From Phoebastria nigripes (lineage: Eukaryota; Chordata; Aves; Procellariiformes; Diomedeidae), in contig JAYKAV010003365.1 of NCBI GenBank assembly GCA_035582835.1, positions 1,300,025 to 1,364,024 on the forward strand: a stretch of 64,000 nt of DNA, given 5' to 3'. Under the pieces are notes generated by a model, which saw only the letters and a list, made by a program, of their open reading frames with translations, did no database searches and was not told the origin of the DNA. A program made the position numbers and the translations under genes. Below, piece by piece: positions 1 through 11,800 of this stretch (the stretch's first letter is position 1; each line of letters begins with the position of its first letter).

Positions 1-330
1 GCCAGCTGCTTGTAGAATGCTTCATCCGCCTCTTCATCCTGGTTGGGTGGCCTATAACAGACTCCCAGCAGGATATCTGCCTTGTTGGCCTTCCCCCTCA
101 TCCTTACCCATAAACACTCGACCTTATCATCATCACAATCGTTGAGCCTTAGACAATCGAAACACTCCCTGACATACAGAGCCACCCCACCGCCTCTCCT
201 TCCTCTCCTGTCCCTTCTGAAGAGCTTATAGCCATGCATTGCAGCACTCCAATTGTGAGAGCCACCCCACCATGTTTCTGTGATGGCGACTAAGTCATAG
301 CTATCCCGCTGCACATTTTTCTGTACAAAT
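1..330 (-). mobile_element. CR1 LINE fragment, ORF2 endonuclease domain
   Basis: Read on the minus strand, this stretch is open for about 100 codons. It matches the apurinic-endonuclease part of CR1 ORF2, with the motifs YDLVAITETWW, GYKLFRRDR, RRGGGVALYVRE and ILLGVCYRPPNQDEEAD in the expected order. This domain nicks target DNA during target-primed reverse transcription. The element runs off the left edge, so the reverse-transcriptase part would lie outside the window. Homology fades near position 330. No stop was seen in the endonuclease frame, so the copy is fairly young or lightly decayed. Seen: the motifs and open frame. Known: they are hallmarks of avian CR1. Confidence 0.88.
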
Positions 331-3300
331 TTTCTGTATCTTGATCCCGTATATGTCATTTGATTGTCTCTCCTCGGCAATCAAACTCACATGATGTCAA
401 ACCTCCTTCGGGACCTTGCAGGCAGAAATGTAGAAGACGTGTTTAACTGAAGATACTTTTTGTAAGGTGCCACAGCTCAAATTTGCTCAGTTATGTATCC
501 ACCACCAGGCTGTTCCTAGGACATACAAGGGACACTTGGGAGGATGATTAATGTAGCTTACAACACTTGATTGGAGAATAGAGCAAAGAAGCAGTAGATA
601 CCATGTTACACACCACTTATTCCATTAGAAAATGTGTATGTGGTGGCAGAATCAAACCACCAAAAAAAGAATTTGTCTATTCAAAAACTCAGACTTCCAG
701 TTTGGCATGTTGCATTTTGCATGTCTACAGCTTTCACACCCGATCAGTTCAAGGTGGTTTTTTTAAATATTACTTCAGTGAAACATAACTTCTGTAAAGA
801 TGGAGAAACTGAATCAAGGTCAAAGTGCCCATTTTCCACTGCGAACCAATGGCAGTGAGGGATAAGACTGGAGACAGCCTGATTTTTGGGCCTCTTTTAA
901 TCACCATATCATGCTTCCTCCTCAGTTAATTCAAAAAATTCTCCAAACTATTCTGTCCTAGATTTTTTTTTCTTTTTTCTGCGATGTAAATTTTAAGCTT
1001 AATACATTCTGTCCAGGAATATGCGTTGCACAGTCAGATATAACAGGGATATACATCTGTATGTTTATATTGGGGAGCAATTATTACTCTCTTCTACCCT
1101 GCTCTGTTGTTCTCTGCTGAGTAGAGAAAACTAGGAACAATTAATTTCATGTCTCTTCCATAAGCCAAAGAAGCACTCTTAATCTTTACTTTCAGGAAGC
1201 AATTAACTTCAGGTTTATTAGTCAAGTTGTGCTATGAAGTTTCAATCTTTCATTGTACACTGTGAATTTTAATTACAATTTATTAAAATAATTTAATTGA
1301 CTTCAGTCAATGGGCGTGAATGAGGGCAGAATTTCCCTGAGAAAGCTGTAGACAGAAGAAAAGGCCACCCATCCTAAATGCCTTCTGCCTGCCCTTTTTT
1401 GGGTTGCATCAGACTGTTTGAAAGAGGGCTGCATTTATCATCTTTGATGCCTCCAGCTCAATGGCCAATTCATATTAGATTCCACAAAAGGCAGTGAACC
1501 AAATTCATCTCTGATACAATTCCATTGACTTCAATGGTCTGACCACAGGGATTAATCTGGCCTAATATTATAGTATTAGAATGTGTGTGCGTGTACTATT
1601 AGCCCAGACTCTTTGCTGGAGATCATGCCNTGTAAAAGCTGATAGCTGCTGCAGTTGCAATTTGCTCAAGAAATCCAATTCCTTTTGTTGACCCACTGAA
1701 GTTCACATTCCGAAAAAAAAAAAAGAGACCAAAACCCCCTCCAAATCCCTAACCAATTTGAAACCGCAGCTGAATTTAGATGCATATTTGCTAATTTAGT
1801 TTATTATGCATGCAAATATTGGTATAAAAGGTGTTTCAATTATTTTCTAAGGCCTATGCATTCCCCGCAGTCACAAAGAGTTTAAATGGAGTTATTTTTC
1901 CCTGCCTATAATCGTTCTCCCTTTTAAGTACCCAGGCAGAAAAAGTAAGTTTACTGCTTCTAGCACAATGGCTCTCTTCACTTTTAGGTTTGGGAGACCT
2001 GGGTGACCTACGAAAGTTAATTAGAAGGTTAACAAAGACTAAGGCAGAGTAGAATACAGCGCCTCTCCTCCAGCCAAAGATGTCATCCATTAATTAGGGA
2101 AATCGTTAAGGTGGCCTTTATTGAATCCATAGAAAATCGGCAGTTGGCGGTCGACAGTTTTGATCAGATTTTCCTCTCCCCAATAATACTACCCTTAATC
2201 GTAGGAGACGCAGAGGGTTCGGGGTGGGATGGGAGGGGTGAGGGGGAAAGTGTGTGTGCGCATAGGGGGAGTATGTGTTTCAGCGACATTACAGTTAAAC
2301 AGCCGCCAATTGTGACGGCTTTGATTCTCAGGCTTACATGGCATACTTTTTCCATGATGTAATCTTTATTGAACCTGGAAGCTTGGGGGTGGGGGGCAGG
2401 GGGCAAGTGAAACTCGCTGCTGCTGCTGCCGCTGCTGCCTCTCAGCCGCAGGAAGCCCTGGGAGTTAATATCGCAGTCATCATAGGCAGAGCTTGCTGCT
2501 TTTGCATGGTAATATGCTATCTGACTCCCCTTCCCTCCTAACCGAAGGCTGTCTGCTTCTAGCAATGAGAGCAAACAGCCATCTGCACAACAGACCCTTC
2601 ATTTCTCCACGAATACATTCACTTTAAAGTTGAAGGGCCTTTTTGAAGACCTTAGATTTTTTTTTTTATACTCTTTTTTCCCACTACAGTACCAAAGTGG
2701 TGTTGCTATGGAGAATTTCAAATGAAACATTAGACAGTCCTGGCATTTTAACATGTATATTTTTTAACCTGCTGGGAGAATTGGCTGGTGGAGGTCTTTA
2801 CCCATTTAGTTTTCACATTTTTCCCTACATGTTGAATAAGCTACGTCAAGGACAGTGATTACAGCAAGTCCAGCCTGTTTGGCGTTGTAACCAAGTGACC
2901 CCGAAGTAGGGTTTTGTTTGAACATGGGAAGCCATCACGTTCCAGGGAAGGAAGGCAAAGACAAGGACTACTGCAATCTAGGATGTTTAGGTTAAAGCAA
3001 TGCTGCCCCAGCTCTGAAGTCCTGGAACATATTGGCTGGAGCCATTGGTTTGAGGGTTTTAAAAAATGTGGAATCAAGAGCTGTTTGGATATCTAGAGGA
3101 CTGTATCCTACGCACCACATGGTACAAAATGTGTTAGAAAGATTAAAAAAATAAAACAATTGGGTTAATAATACTTTAATTGACAGGTCTTCTTCAGGAT
3201 AAATTATACACAGTTTCAGGCCATTAAAGACCAACAAGCAGCTAAAAAAATCTTGTACTTATCCTTGCTCCTCATGCTCTGGTAAAAAGCTTCTTCACAT

Positions 3301-5275
3301 TAGCATGAATTTCTTTACCAAAAAGGATTCAAATGTNAAATACCAAGAAAAAATGGCTACATTTTAGAAACAAGTTTTAAGATGCACAGGGCACACATCT
3401 GCCTTATTGCCTATATCTTTCTGTATACTGCAGTAGACAGTACTTTATAGAGCCTATAATTCAAGCTCTCCCTTAAAATATTTCAAGCTTTACTCAGTAT
3501 TTTTAATACGCAAAATATGTCATATTGAAAGCAAGTATCAGCACAGAAACAGTAGCAAAGAAATGCCAGGCTGCTTCCTATATGCTCCACGTGACCCTCG
3601 GCTTTTCTGCGTCCTTCTTCTTCTGTCAAAAGGGAGATGGAGCAAGGTATACTCCATGAGTAAGGCTTTCTCCGTGCTTTGAAGAGCTCCCAGAGAATTG
3701 CAATTTGACCTGGAGAGGCATTGTGTTCCCACAGCTCTGTTTTGGACCTTTTTCTCTTTTAGGTTAAGAGACAAACTAACTCACCCATTGCGTAGCCACC
3801 GAGGTCCCCAGATAAAGTGCTATAAGAGGGCCACACACTATTATTCTTTTATTATGGAGCAGCAGTGGCTGTTCAAGAGTTACTGTGGATTTTTATCTGT
3901 TTTCCTACTGCCTTTTGTCTTCTAGTAGCAGTCCTGTGGCTTTGAGAGCTTTGGTCTCTGACTAGAGGAGGGTTCCTAAATTTAAGGTGGCATCTTTGGG
4001 AGGCTTTGGAAATCATTCTGGGTAGGGGAACGCAGGGTCCCTGTGGCTTAGACATATTTTTGTATCACTGTAGCTTCCATATTAAAATGCATGTGAGGGT
4101 GGAGAGCAGGTGTCAGCGTTAACTTCAGCATTCCTGCAATGAATTTCCTGGCAATATTGAACAGCATTTGTACAAAGCCCCTGGTAAGCAGTGCATTACT
4201 AATGGAGACGTTGTCGAGAGTATGGACAGGATGAAATCTCAAGGGTGGGAGAAGATTCTTGTAGTTATAGCTGTAAGAAGCATACAAAGGATGAAAAGGT
4301 GACTTACAGATGTGTTTTTCTCAGCTGATGCTCTTGGAGTTGCAGCCCAAGTTTGTATCCTTGGTATGGAACTTTACTGGACTTTTTATGTGATTTTATT
4401 TTCCCTTGGTGGCTGTGACTGGGAGCAAAGCAAACACAAATCATTGCAAACACAATTTTACAGTGATTTCACAGTTAATACAGCTTTGAGAAGGCTGGTG
4501 AAAGGTGCACACTAGTAGTACTTTTTAGCTATGTTCAATATAGCAGTACTTATAAGTGACTGAGAAGGGCGAAAGTGGGTTTGGGGTTTTTTTAATCCAC
4601 TTAATTTAACTTTCCTAAAACGGCACAGGAAGGAATCAGTACAGGAGACAAGGCAAAAGAAGTCCAGTCAAAACTGTAGGAAGTTCTCTGAATGTCCAGG
4701 AGCCTGGTTTTGGATGCTTGTGCAGTTTCTCCCCCTGCCATCTTCTCTAAAAGCATCACGGAAGGGATTTCTGGGGAAGTCTGGGTATCTAGAAGGTAGA
4801 TAATTCCACCTAGCTTTAGGCATCTGCTCCTGTTTTAGTGTCCAGAGTGTCGTCTTCTATTCAAGGTGGGCAGAGGAACACTTGTAAAGCTTGTTCTTTT
4901 GACCTGTTTCAGACTCCCATGTCAAGACAAGATGAACTATGTCCTCAACATGCTTACTCCCCTCCTTGGAGTATAAAGGGGATCTGGACAACAGTTTCAT
5001 CTGAGTTAGGCTCAACCTTGAAATTGAGTGCTGTAGCTAAACCTGAAGCATTTTCTAGTGAAGGGACTCCAGCATATAACACCTTGTGGGAGTAATGGAG
5101 GATCACTGGAGAGCTATGAGGTGGAAAAGGGGCTGGCTAGAGAAGAGGAGACAGTTGGCTATGCTGAAAGGGGAGCTGTCAGATCAAGGAAAATCACCCC
5201 TGGATTTTCTCAAGAAGGTGCCCAATTTATATTTTTAATAAATATCTGTGTGCAAAACATAGCAGCATCAGCTAT
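331..5275. other. Intergenic, no gene recognised
   Basis: Moderately AT-rich single-copy-looking DNA. The short reading frames here have no recognisable domain and no splice-site framework. The 1.24-2.6 kb part is listed separately because its composition looks like conserved regulatory DNA. The rest (about 2.65-5.27 kb) shows nothing I can name. Confidence 0.6.
1240..2600. promoter_or_regulatory. Candidate conserved non-coding block
   Basis: The block is AT-rich and low in simple repeats, with clustered TAAT cores (for example near 1270-1300 and 2090). It has a perfect POU octamer ATGCAAAT at 1810-1817 beside a related ATGCATATTTGC-like site, and a CTG/CCG-type run around 2416-2445. Two short palindromes with TTGACTTCA centres occur at 1297-1310 and 1522-1537. 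This texture is typical of developmental enhancers, but conservation cannot be measured from one sequence. The call rests on composition and inferred synteny with NR2E1. Confidence 0.3.
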
Positions 5276-5837
5276 ACAGATGTCCTGGTTTCGGCTGGGA
5301 TAGAGTTAATTTTCTTCCTAGTAGCTGGTATAGTGCTGTGTTTTGGATTTAGGATGAGAATAATGTTGATAACACACTGATGGTTTAGTTGTTACCAAGC
5401 AGTGCTTACACTAAGTCAAGGACTTTTCAGCTTCTCATACCACCCTGCCAGCGAGGAGGCTGGGGGTGCACAAGAAGCTGGGAGGGGACACAGCCAGGGC
5501 AGCTCACCCAAACTGGCCAAAGGGATGTTCCATACTATATGACATCATGCCGAACAAAAAAACTGGGGGGAGTTGGCCAGGGGGGCACGGCTGCTGCTCG
5601 GGAACTGGCTGGGCATCGGTCAGCGGGTGGTGAGCAATTGCATTGTGCATCACTTGTTTTGTATATTCTTTTAGCATCATTATTATTTTCCCTTCCTTTT
5701 CTGTCCTATTAAATTGTCTTTATCTCAACCCACAAGTTTTACCTTTTCTCAGATTCTCTTTCCCATCCCACTGTGGGGGAGTGAGCAAATGGCTGTGTGG
5801 TGTTTAGCTNCCTGTCAGGTTAAACCACAACAACAGA
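5276..5837 (+). mobile_element. Solo LTR of an avian endogenous retrovirus, with 5-bp TSD
   Basis: The LTR occupies 5281-5832 (552 bp), beginning TGTCCTGG and ending CCACAACA. It is flanked by a perfect duplication ACAGA (5276-5280 and 5833-5837). An ATTAAA poly(A) signal lies at 5708-5713, ahead of the U5-like segment that reads TTATCTCAACCCA. No internal viral sequence follows, so this is a solo LTR left by LTR-LTR recombination. It is the same subfamily as the 5' LTR at 23721-24283. The latter differs by a missing short segment and by a small tandem duplication near 24060-24090. The family assignment (the widespread avian LTR beginning 'TGTCCTGG...GGGATAGAG') is from memory of the family. 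Confidence 0.9.
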
Positions 5838-8800
5838 GAAGGACAGGAATATCCAACAGGAAGAGCTGATGGCCTTTACAGATAAAAAGAAGACGATTTA
5901 TAGTCATGTAAAATGCCCTTATGGATGAATCAGGATTTCTGCTTGAAGCTAGAAGTTCATGACATAGAAATGCAAAAGGGAAAAAAAAGACCTTGTCCTA
6001 TTACTGCCCACACTCTGACCATGAGACACTAAAGGTATAGGCTTGCCAAGTAGGCAAGTGCAATTCTAGGTTATATCAAATGAGCTGTTTCCAGTAGAGA
6101 AAGAAAAACAGGAATGCCGTGCTCTGCCATGCACTGAGACTTCCTGTGGAATTCTGTGAACAAAACCTGCAGAAATGGAGGATATCACAAATGACTAAAA
6201 TAAGGTCTAAAGACCTGAGAAAAGAGCATGAAAGTTTGCAGAAGGGATTAAAGCAACATCTGAAGGCTTTGCTGAAAGGCTTGGGAGATGGCCTGAGACT
6301 GGAGGTAAAATTTTTTGGGGACAGCAGAAGCTGGAACAAGTTCAAAATAGATGAATAAGGAACCAGTAACCAGATGGCTGAGGACCAGCAGCTTTTCCGG
6401 GGACAGGGGAGGCCAAGAAATCTTTGGCAAGCTTGGAGGTTACTAACTGAGCAGGACAGCAGTGAGGATTTAAAAAGCTAAAAATACCAACACCACAAGG
6501 AAATCAGAAAGTTGCAAAAGTCAGAAACCTGATGTGGAATTCAGGCTGTCAGAGGACTTCTATTGCCTAGTCTTACCTACCACTGTCACAACCGCAGAAA
6601 CCGGAAGGGAAGAAGCCAGGCAAACTGTCCCAATATATAAGAAACTGCATACAAAATGCAATGAATAATCCAAGGAGGTAAGCCTGGAACCTTTATGTCA
6701 GCATTTAATGTATAGCCCAAATCAATGGCAGAGAAGATGGACAGCAACAGTGTTTCCCAGGAACCAAACAGGTCTGAAGCCTTATCTCCAGCGAAAAAAA
6801 GACTCAGTTGTCCACTCCATTTCCGAACTGGGGCACACAGTCAGAAGCCAGAAACCAGCCCGGTAGGCTGAGGCTCAGTGGGGATCTCAGAGAAGAGAAG
6901 GGAACAATCTACCTAAGCTGGGGGGGAACCTGAGGAGCCTTCCCTTCTGGCACATCTCCAGCAAGGGCTGCCAGGATGCTTTGGCAATGGACCAGTTTAG
7001 AGGGACTCAGCTGGACTTGGCCTGGCCTGCAAAGAGCAGCGAAAGGAGGCCAGAGGCGATCTGAGAGGTGCTGGAATCTGCCGCAGGGATCGGGTGCAGC
7101 TGTACGCCAAAAGGGGACATAGCTTCAGGAAAGAGACAGGAGCCCAACGCTGTGGACACGGTGAGTATGGGTGAGAGTCTGATATGTGGGATGGGAATCC
7201 TCCTGATGGCACTTCTGAGTGATTAGAAGAAATGATACAATCGGTTTGTGTGATGAGGAAAATGGTTGCTAAGTGAAGCAGCCCTGTTAACCGCTCATTT
7301 AATGGGGGCAGCTAGGGAAATACCACAATTAGGATAGCCTGGAGCGTGGTGAAAATGGAGTAACTGGTGGTACCCAGTGAAAGCCCTTGCCCAGCTTTGA
7401 AGGGGAAAAGGTGCAGCTTATGACTTGAAAGTCAAAGTGTGCAAGTACAAGGGTCAGAGCTGCTGACCTAGCCATCTTAGGCAGGTGGATTGGCTGTGGC
7501 CAAAAGTGTGAGGGGTTACCAACTCTGCGGAACAGTGAGTGCCAGCTGAGCATACAGGTCATTGCGCGGGCATGGGCTAAAGTGAGGAGAGACCATGGTG
7601 GGGATCGTGCAGCCTGCTCCGCAGCTTGTTGTGAAAGGCCAATCTCCAAACAGTGGGGTCTTGCTCTGGTGAGAATGGACTGATGCCCTTGCAGATGTTG
7701 CATGGTTGAAGTAGATGAGCTGAAAGCATCTGATCTGTAGGGCATGAGTGACCTTGCTTGTAGGAGAAGAAAGTGTCATAACACAGTCTGTACTCTACTA
7801 GTAAAAGAAAGATGGGGATGATCCAAGATGTGCCTTGAGATCTGGGAAATCTTGTCAGTGAATGCTCCTGTGCATCAGGGGCGGCGCCTGCATAAGCAGG
7901 TTGCTTTGGAGCAGTGGTGCAGCTTTGAAGCTAATCCCGTGATGACCCTCACTTGCTGCAGGTTGGCTCAGTGACAGAGCAGCTATAGTGCGTATGAGCT
8001 CATCTCTTGTTGGAGAACACTACTCGGGAAGCTCAGATGCCCACCAAATGTGCTCCAAGCATCCCATCCACTTGTGTGGTGGGGTGTTTGGTCCAGAGAA
8101 GCTGACTAAATGTTATACAAAGGAACCCCCTCAGGCTGCATGCAGTGTAGATTTGGAGGCCAATAATTGTTTCAGCCCTCTGTTGAGCCAAAGTACTTGC
8201 TAACACGGTCGCAGCCAGAGGATATAGTAATTGTGCAGTTGTGAGTTATGGGCAGCAAACAGAGAAGGGGTGAGTGCTGGTTCAGGACATCTTTTAATGG
8301 CTTTAGTTAATGAAAAAAACTATGAAGCTGTGCCTCTGGTAAGGATTCAAGGATGGTTCCTCTGAATTCTGAAGTCACTGGTTTTACTTCATAATGAAGA
8401 CTCAAGGCTCATCTTTAGAGGCACTGACCCATTAAACTGCCCAACACTGTCTGGGGAGAAGGCATTGTACAGACCACTGAAGACCTAAAGGTGCCTTCAG
8501 CAGTAACTTGGATGTCATCCACAGGTCTGGTTAAGGGAGACGATAGTGTGTGCCTCAGTACAGAGTAGAACATGCTGAAAGAAATAATGCCATAGTAGGT
8601 GCAACTGCTGTTGTGAGTGGGTAACACCTTGGATATTGCAGTGTTTCAGTCTGGTTTCCATACTCGGTTTTAAGAAGAATTGGCAAGTGGCAGTGGAAGC
8701 AAAGAGCAGGGGTGAAGGGCAGGAGACAGCATTTCTACTGCATCAGTAGGCAGCACTTGAAAGCGCCGGCTTCTGGCTGACACTGAGTGATCTTGGAAGC

Positions 8801-11800
8801 GGTCACTGCAAAATAGGTCCGTCTCAGCCTGTCTGCTGTGCCGAGATGGCTCTGGGCACACTCAGAGACTGCTGGTAAGAAAGACGGCATTTACAACCAG
8901 CCTGGGATCAGATCAAGGCTGCCACTGGACTTAAGCTTCCTGAAATGAGAGTTGCTCTGAAAAGAGGTACCTTCTCATGGACACACAACCCGACGAGAGA
9001 GAGTTTTCTCTAACAAAAAGAAAAATATGGCTGTGCACAGGGCTGGGCAATTTCCCAGGCAGTCACAGATGTGCAGAGTTTTGTGGGGCTCTGAATTTAC
9101 TACGAAGGGCTTATTTGTGGATTTGCCAGCATTGCAGAGACACGACATAAACTGGGTGAGAGAGAGACACCAACGGCAGTAGCACGTGAGACTTAACCCC
9201 TTCCAGAATTAGAGTTGCTTTTGTCTTGGCAGATCCAATGTTAAAACCCTTTCATGTAGGCCCAGATGCTAGTCCCTGTAGACTGGACGCTGCTCTGAAA
9301 TAAGAACACAAGGGATTTGTGAAGTTGAAGATTTAATATTTAATTTATAAAGTTGAAGATCTAATATCAACAATGGTCTAAGTAATCCAGAGACTTTGTA
9401 AACAGGAGTTCAGAGAGGCAGTNTGCCTGGAAATGGGAGAAGTGGTGGGGTTTTGTACTCACACCCATGTCCCAGAATAAGAAAGGTGCTACAGACACCT
9501 TGTCCCAGCTGCCTGGTAGAAGTCAGTTGCAAATGTTGCCCTGAGCCAGGTTGCTCGGGAGAGGTACTCTAGAAGAGAAGATTGTCTCTCCACTTCCATA
9601 ACGTGTTCAGGTGCAAAGGTTTCTGGTGGGTACCCTGAATGCTGCTAGGCACAGGATCAGGTATGCCAGAGAAATGGAGATACTTCCCAAAGACTCTGCC
9701 TTGGATGTAGCACGTTGGGTAACTACAAAATCTATTGGCAAATGTACTCATCCATGAATACTGCAGAACTGTCATTGTGACAAAGAGATTAAAGAGAAAA
9801 TGGTATAAAAGATGGGAAAACTTATCCGGTGGTGGTTCTGATATTCTGAAACACCTCATAGCACAGTTCTGAGCTACACAAGAGTTTTGAAACCGCCAGA
9901 TATTTGGAGAATGCAAAAAATCTTAGGCAAGCTATTAGAGGATTTGTGCTGAGTAAAGCACTAGAAAAAANCATAAGAAATTTGGCAAGAAATGAGCTCT
10001 TTGCAATAATAAAGCTGTTGGTATAGACTAGACATACAAGAGTAAGGAAGAAGCTGGTTAAGGATTTATTAGAGAAGGGATGTAGAAAGGAAGCCCAAGA
10101 CTTTCTTTCGTCTCCTGAACTCCTGCAATCAGGAACATCCCCGATGAGGGAGANAGTCTGCCACATGGTTGTACACGGCACTAATATACAGCACACATTA
10201 TACAGCTAAGGACTGTAGGTCACGTTATCAGCCGGGAGAAATCAGCACAGCTTCATTTACTTTCATGGAACAGCACCCGTTCCCCCCAGCTGCACGTTCG
10301 GCTCCTCTGTGCTCTTTGCTCTGTGAAGTGAGCTGTTTTTCCCTGCAACTTGGTTTTCTGGGTGCTGCATTTTGCTGTGGATGTTGGGAGAAGAGCAAGA
10401 CGCGTCCTCCAAGAGTGGACCGTGGAAATAGTTGGGAAGATAGCTCCTTACACAGCCANCCTTTGCCACCTTCCCCTGCACGTGAGGTTAACCCAACGTG
10501 CTCGGTTAGGGCGGTTCTCTTACGCTTTGCCGCAGAGAGCGCGCCGCCTTCCTGAATCCTGACAGCTCTGCTGTGCCTGTAAGGCCTTAAACTTAGTTTC
10601 AGGAGGAAGGAAATTTTGTTTACTTTTTCAGAGAGGTGGGGGGGGAGAGAAAAAAAAAGCTGAGATGGATCCTCAAAGGTTACCTATGTTCTGATCGACA
10701 TGAGCCCCTGTCTACCTCTCCAGAACATACAGCCAAAGTGCATAGTTATTTCAGAATAAATATCGTGTAATCCCACCTGCTGCAGTGGGAATGGATGAGG
10801 GGGAAGATTGGGAGGGGATGGGATAAACTGAGGACATAACCTAGGAGACAGTGAAGGGCAGAGACCAGTTTTCCCCCTGCGTCCTGTACAGCACCTCACC
10901 CAATAACTCTGACTGCTGAGAGACTGTGAGGCTTTTTTATGGCATCCAGAACTGAGCAGGGGGTTTTGGTAGGACCAAAGATATGGAACTGTGTCCCATG
11001 AGCTGGAGGGATCCAGGAGGGGTGGAGGCACGCACAGGGGTGGGAAGAGAGGTTGGCAGGTACAGATTGAGGCAGGGTGGGAGGTCTGAAGGAAGTGGGG
11101 GTATGTCAGGTTTGCAGCGCCGAGAGACCGTGCTGGGGACGGCAGGGGCCCAGCAGGTGTGAAGAGGAGAAATCTCTGCTTGGAAGGAACATCTGCAAGT
11201 CAGTGTCTCTCCACTCTGTGTCTGTTCAGCAATGCCTTCTGGCATTCAGGATGAGGGGAGAGGTGCCCCTGGGGTACCTCCTCCTTACCTAGACCTGCAG
11301 GAGTCACTGCCTCAGCTCCTAGTCCTTGCACTGGCAGTGCCTGGAGGTCCCGGGGGAGCTGTGAGGCCCTCTGTGCTTAGCACCCTCAAATGCAATGGGA
11401 AAGAGGGGAGAGTGCTGTGTGCCTGGGGGGGCTCTCCTGCTCCAGGGAGACCCAACAGAGATACAGGTTGGCAATGAGAACATGCCACTTCTTAATCAAC
11501 AAACCTTGCTCTAATAGCCNGTGGAACAAATGCTACTTCCTACCATGCCATATTGCTTACAAAATTGCCAGATGGCAAATAAACTGAAAATCCAAACTTC
11601 CCAGGTCGTGAACTCTAGGCTGTTGCAGGCTGTGCCAGCGCACGCCAAAGCTCAGAGCACAGCATCCCTCCCAGCGCCAGCAATCACACCCCAGCGTACC
11701 GCCCCGCCAAGAGCCCGCAGCCCGTGAAGGTTATCTGGGGAAGTTGAGGAGGATCTGTTCTTTAACTCTGGTGGGCTTGGGATCAGGTTTATATTCCTTT

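Noticed and set aside
6076..6358. Overlapping 79-89 codon frames with Lys/Glu-rich product
   Set aside because: They are open on both strands with no known domain; no evidence of coding.
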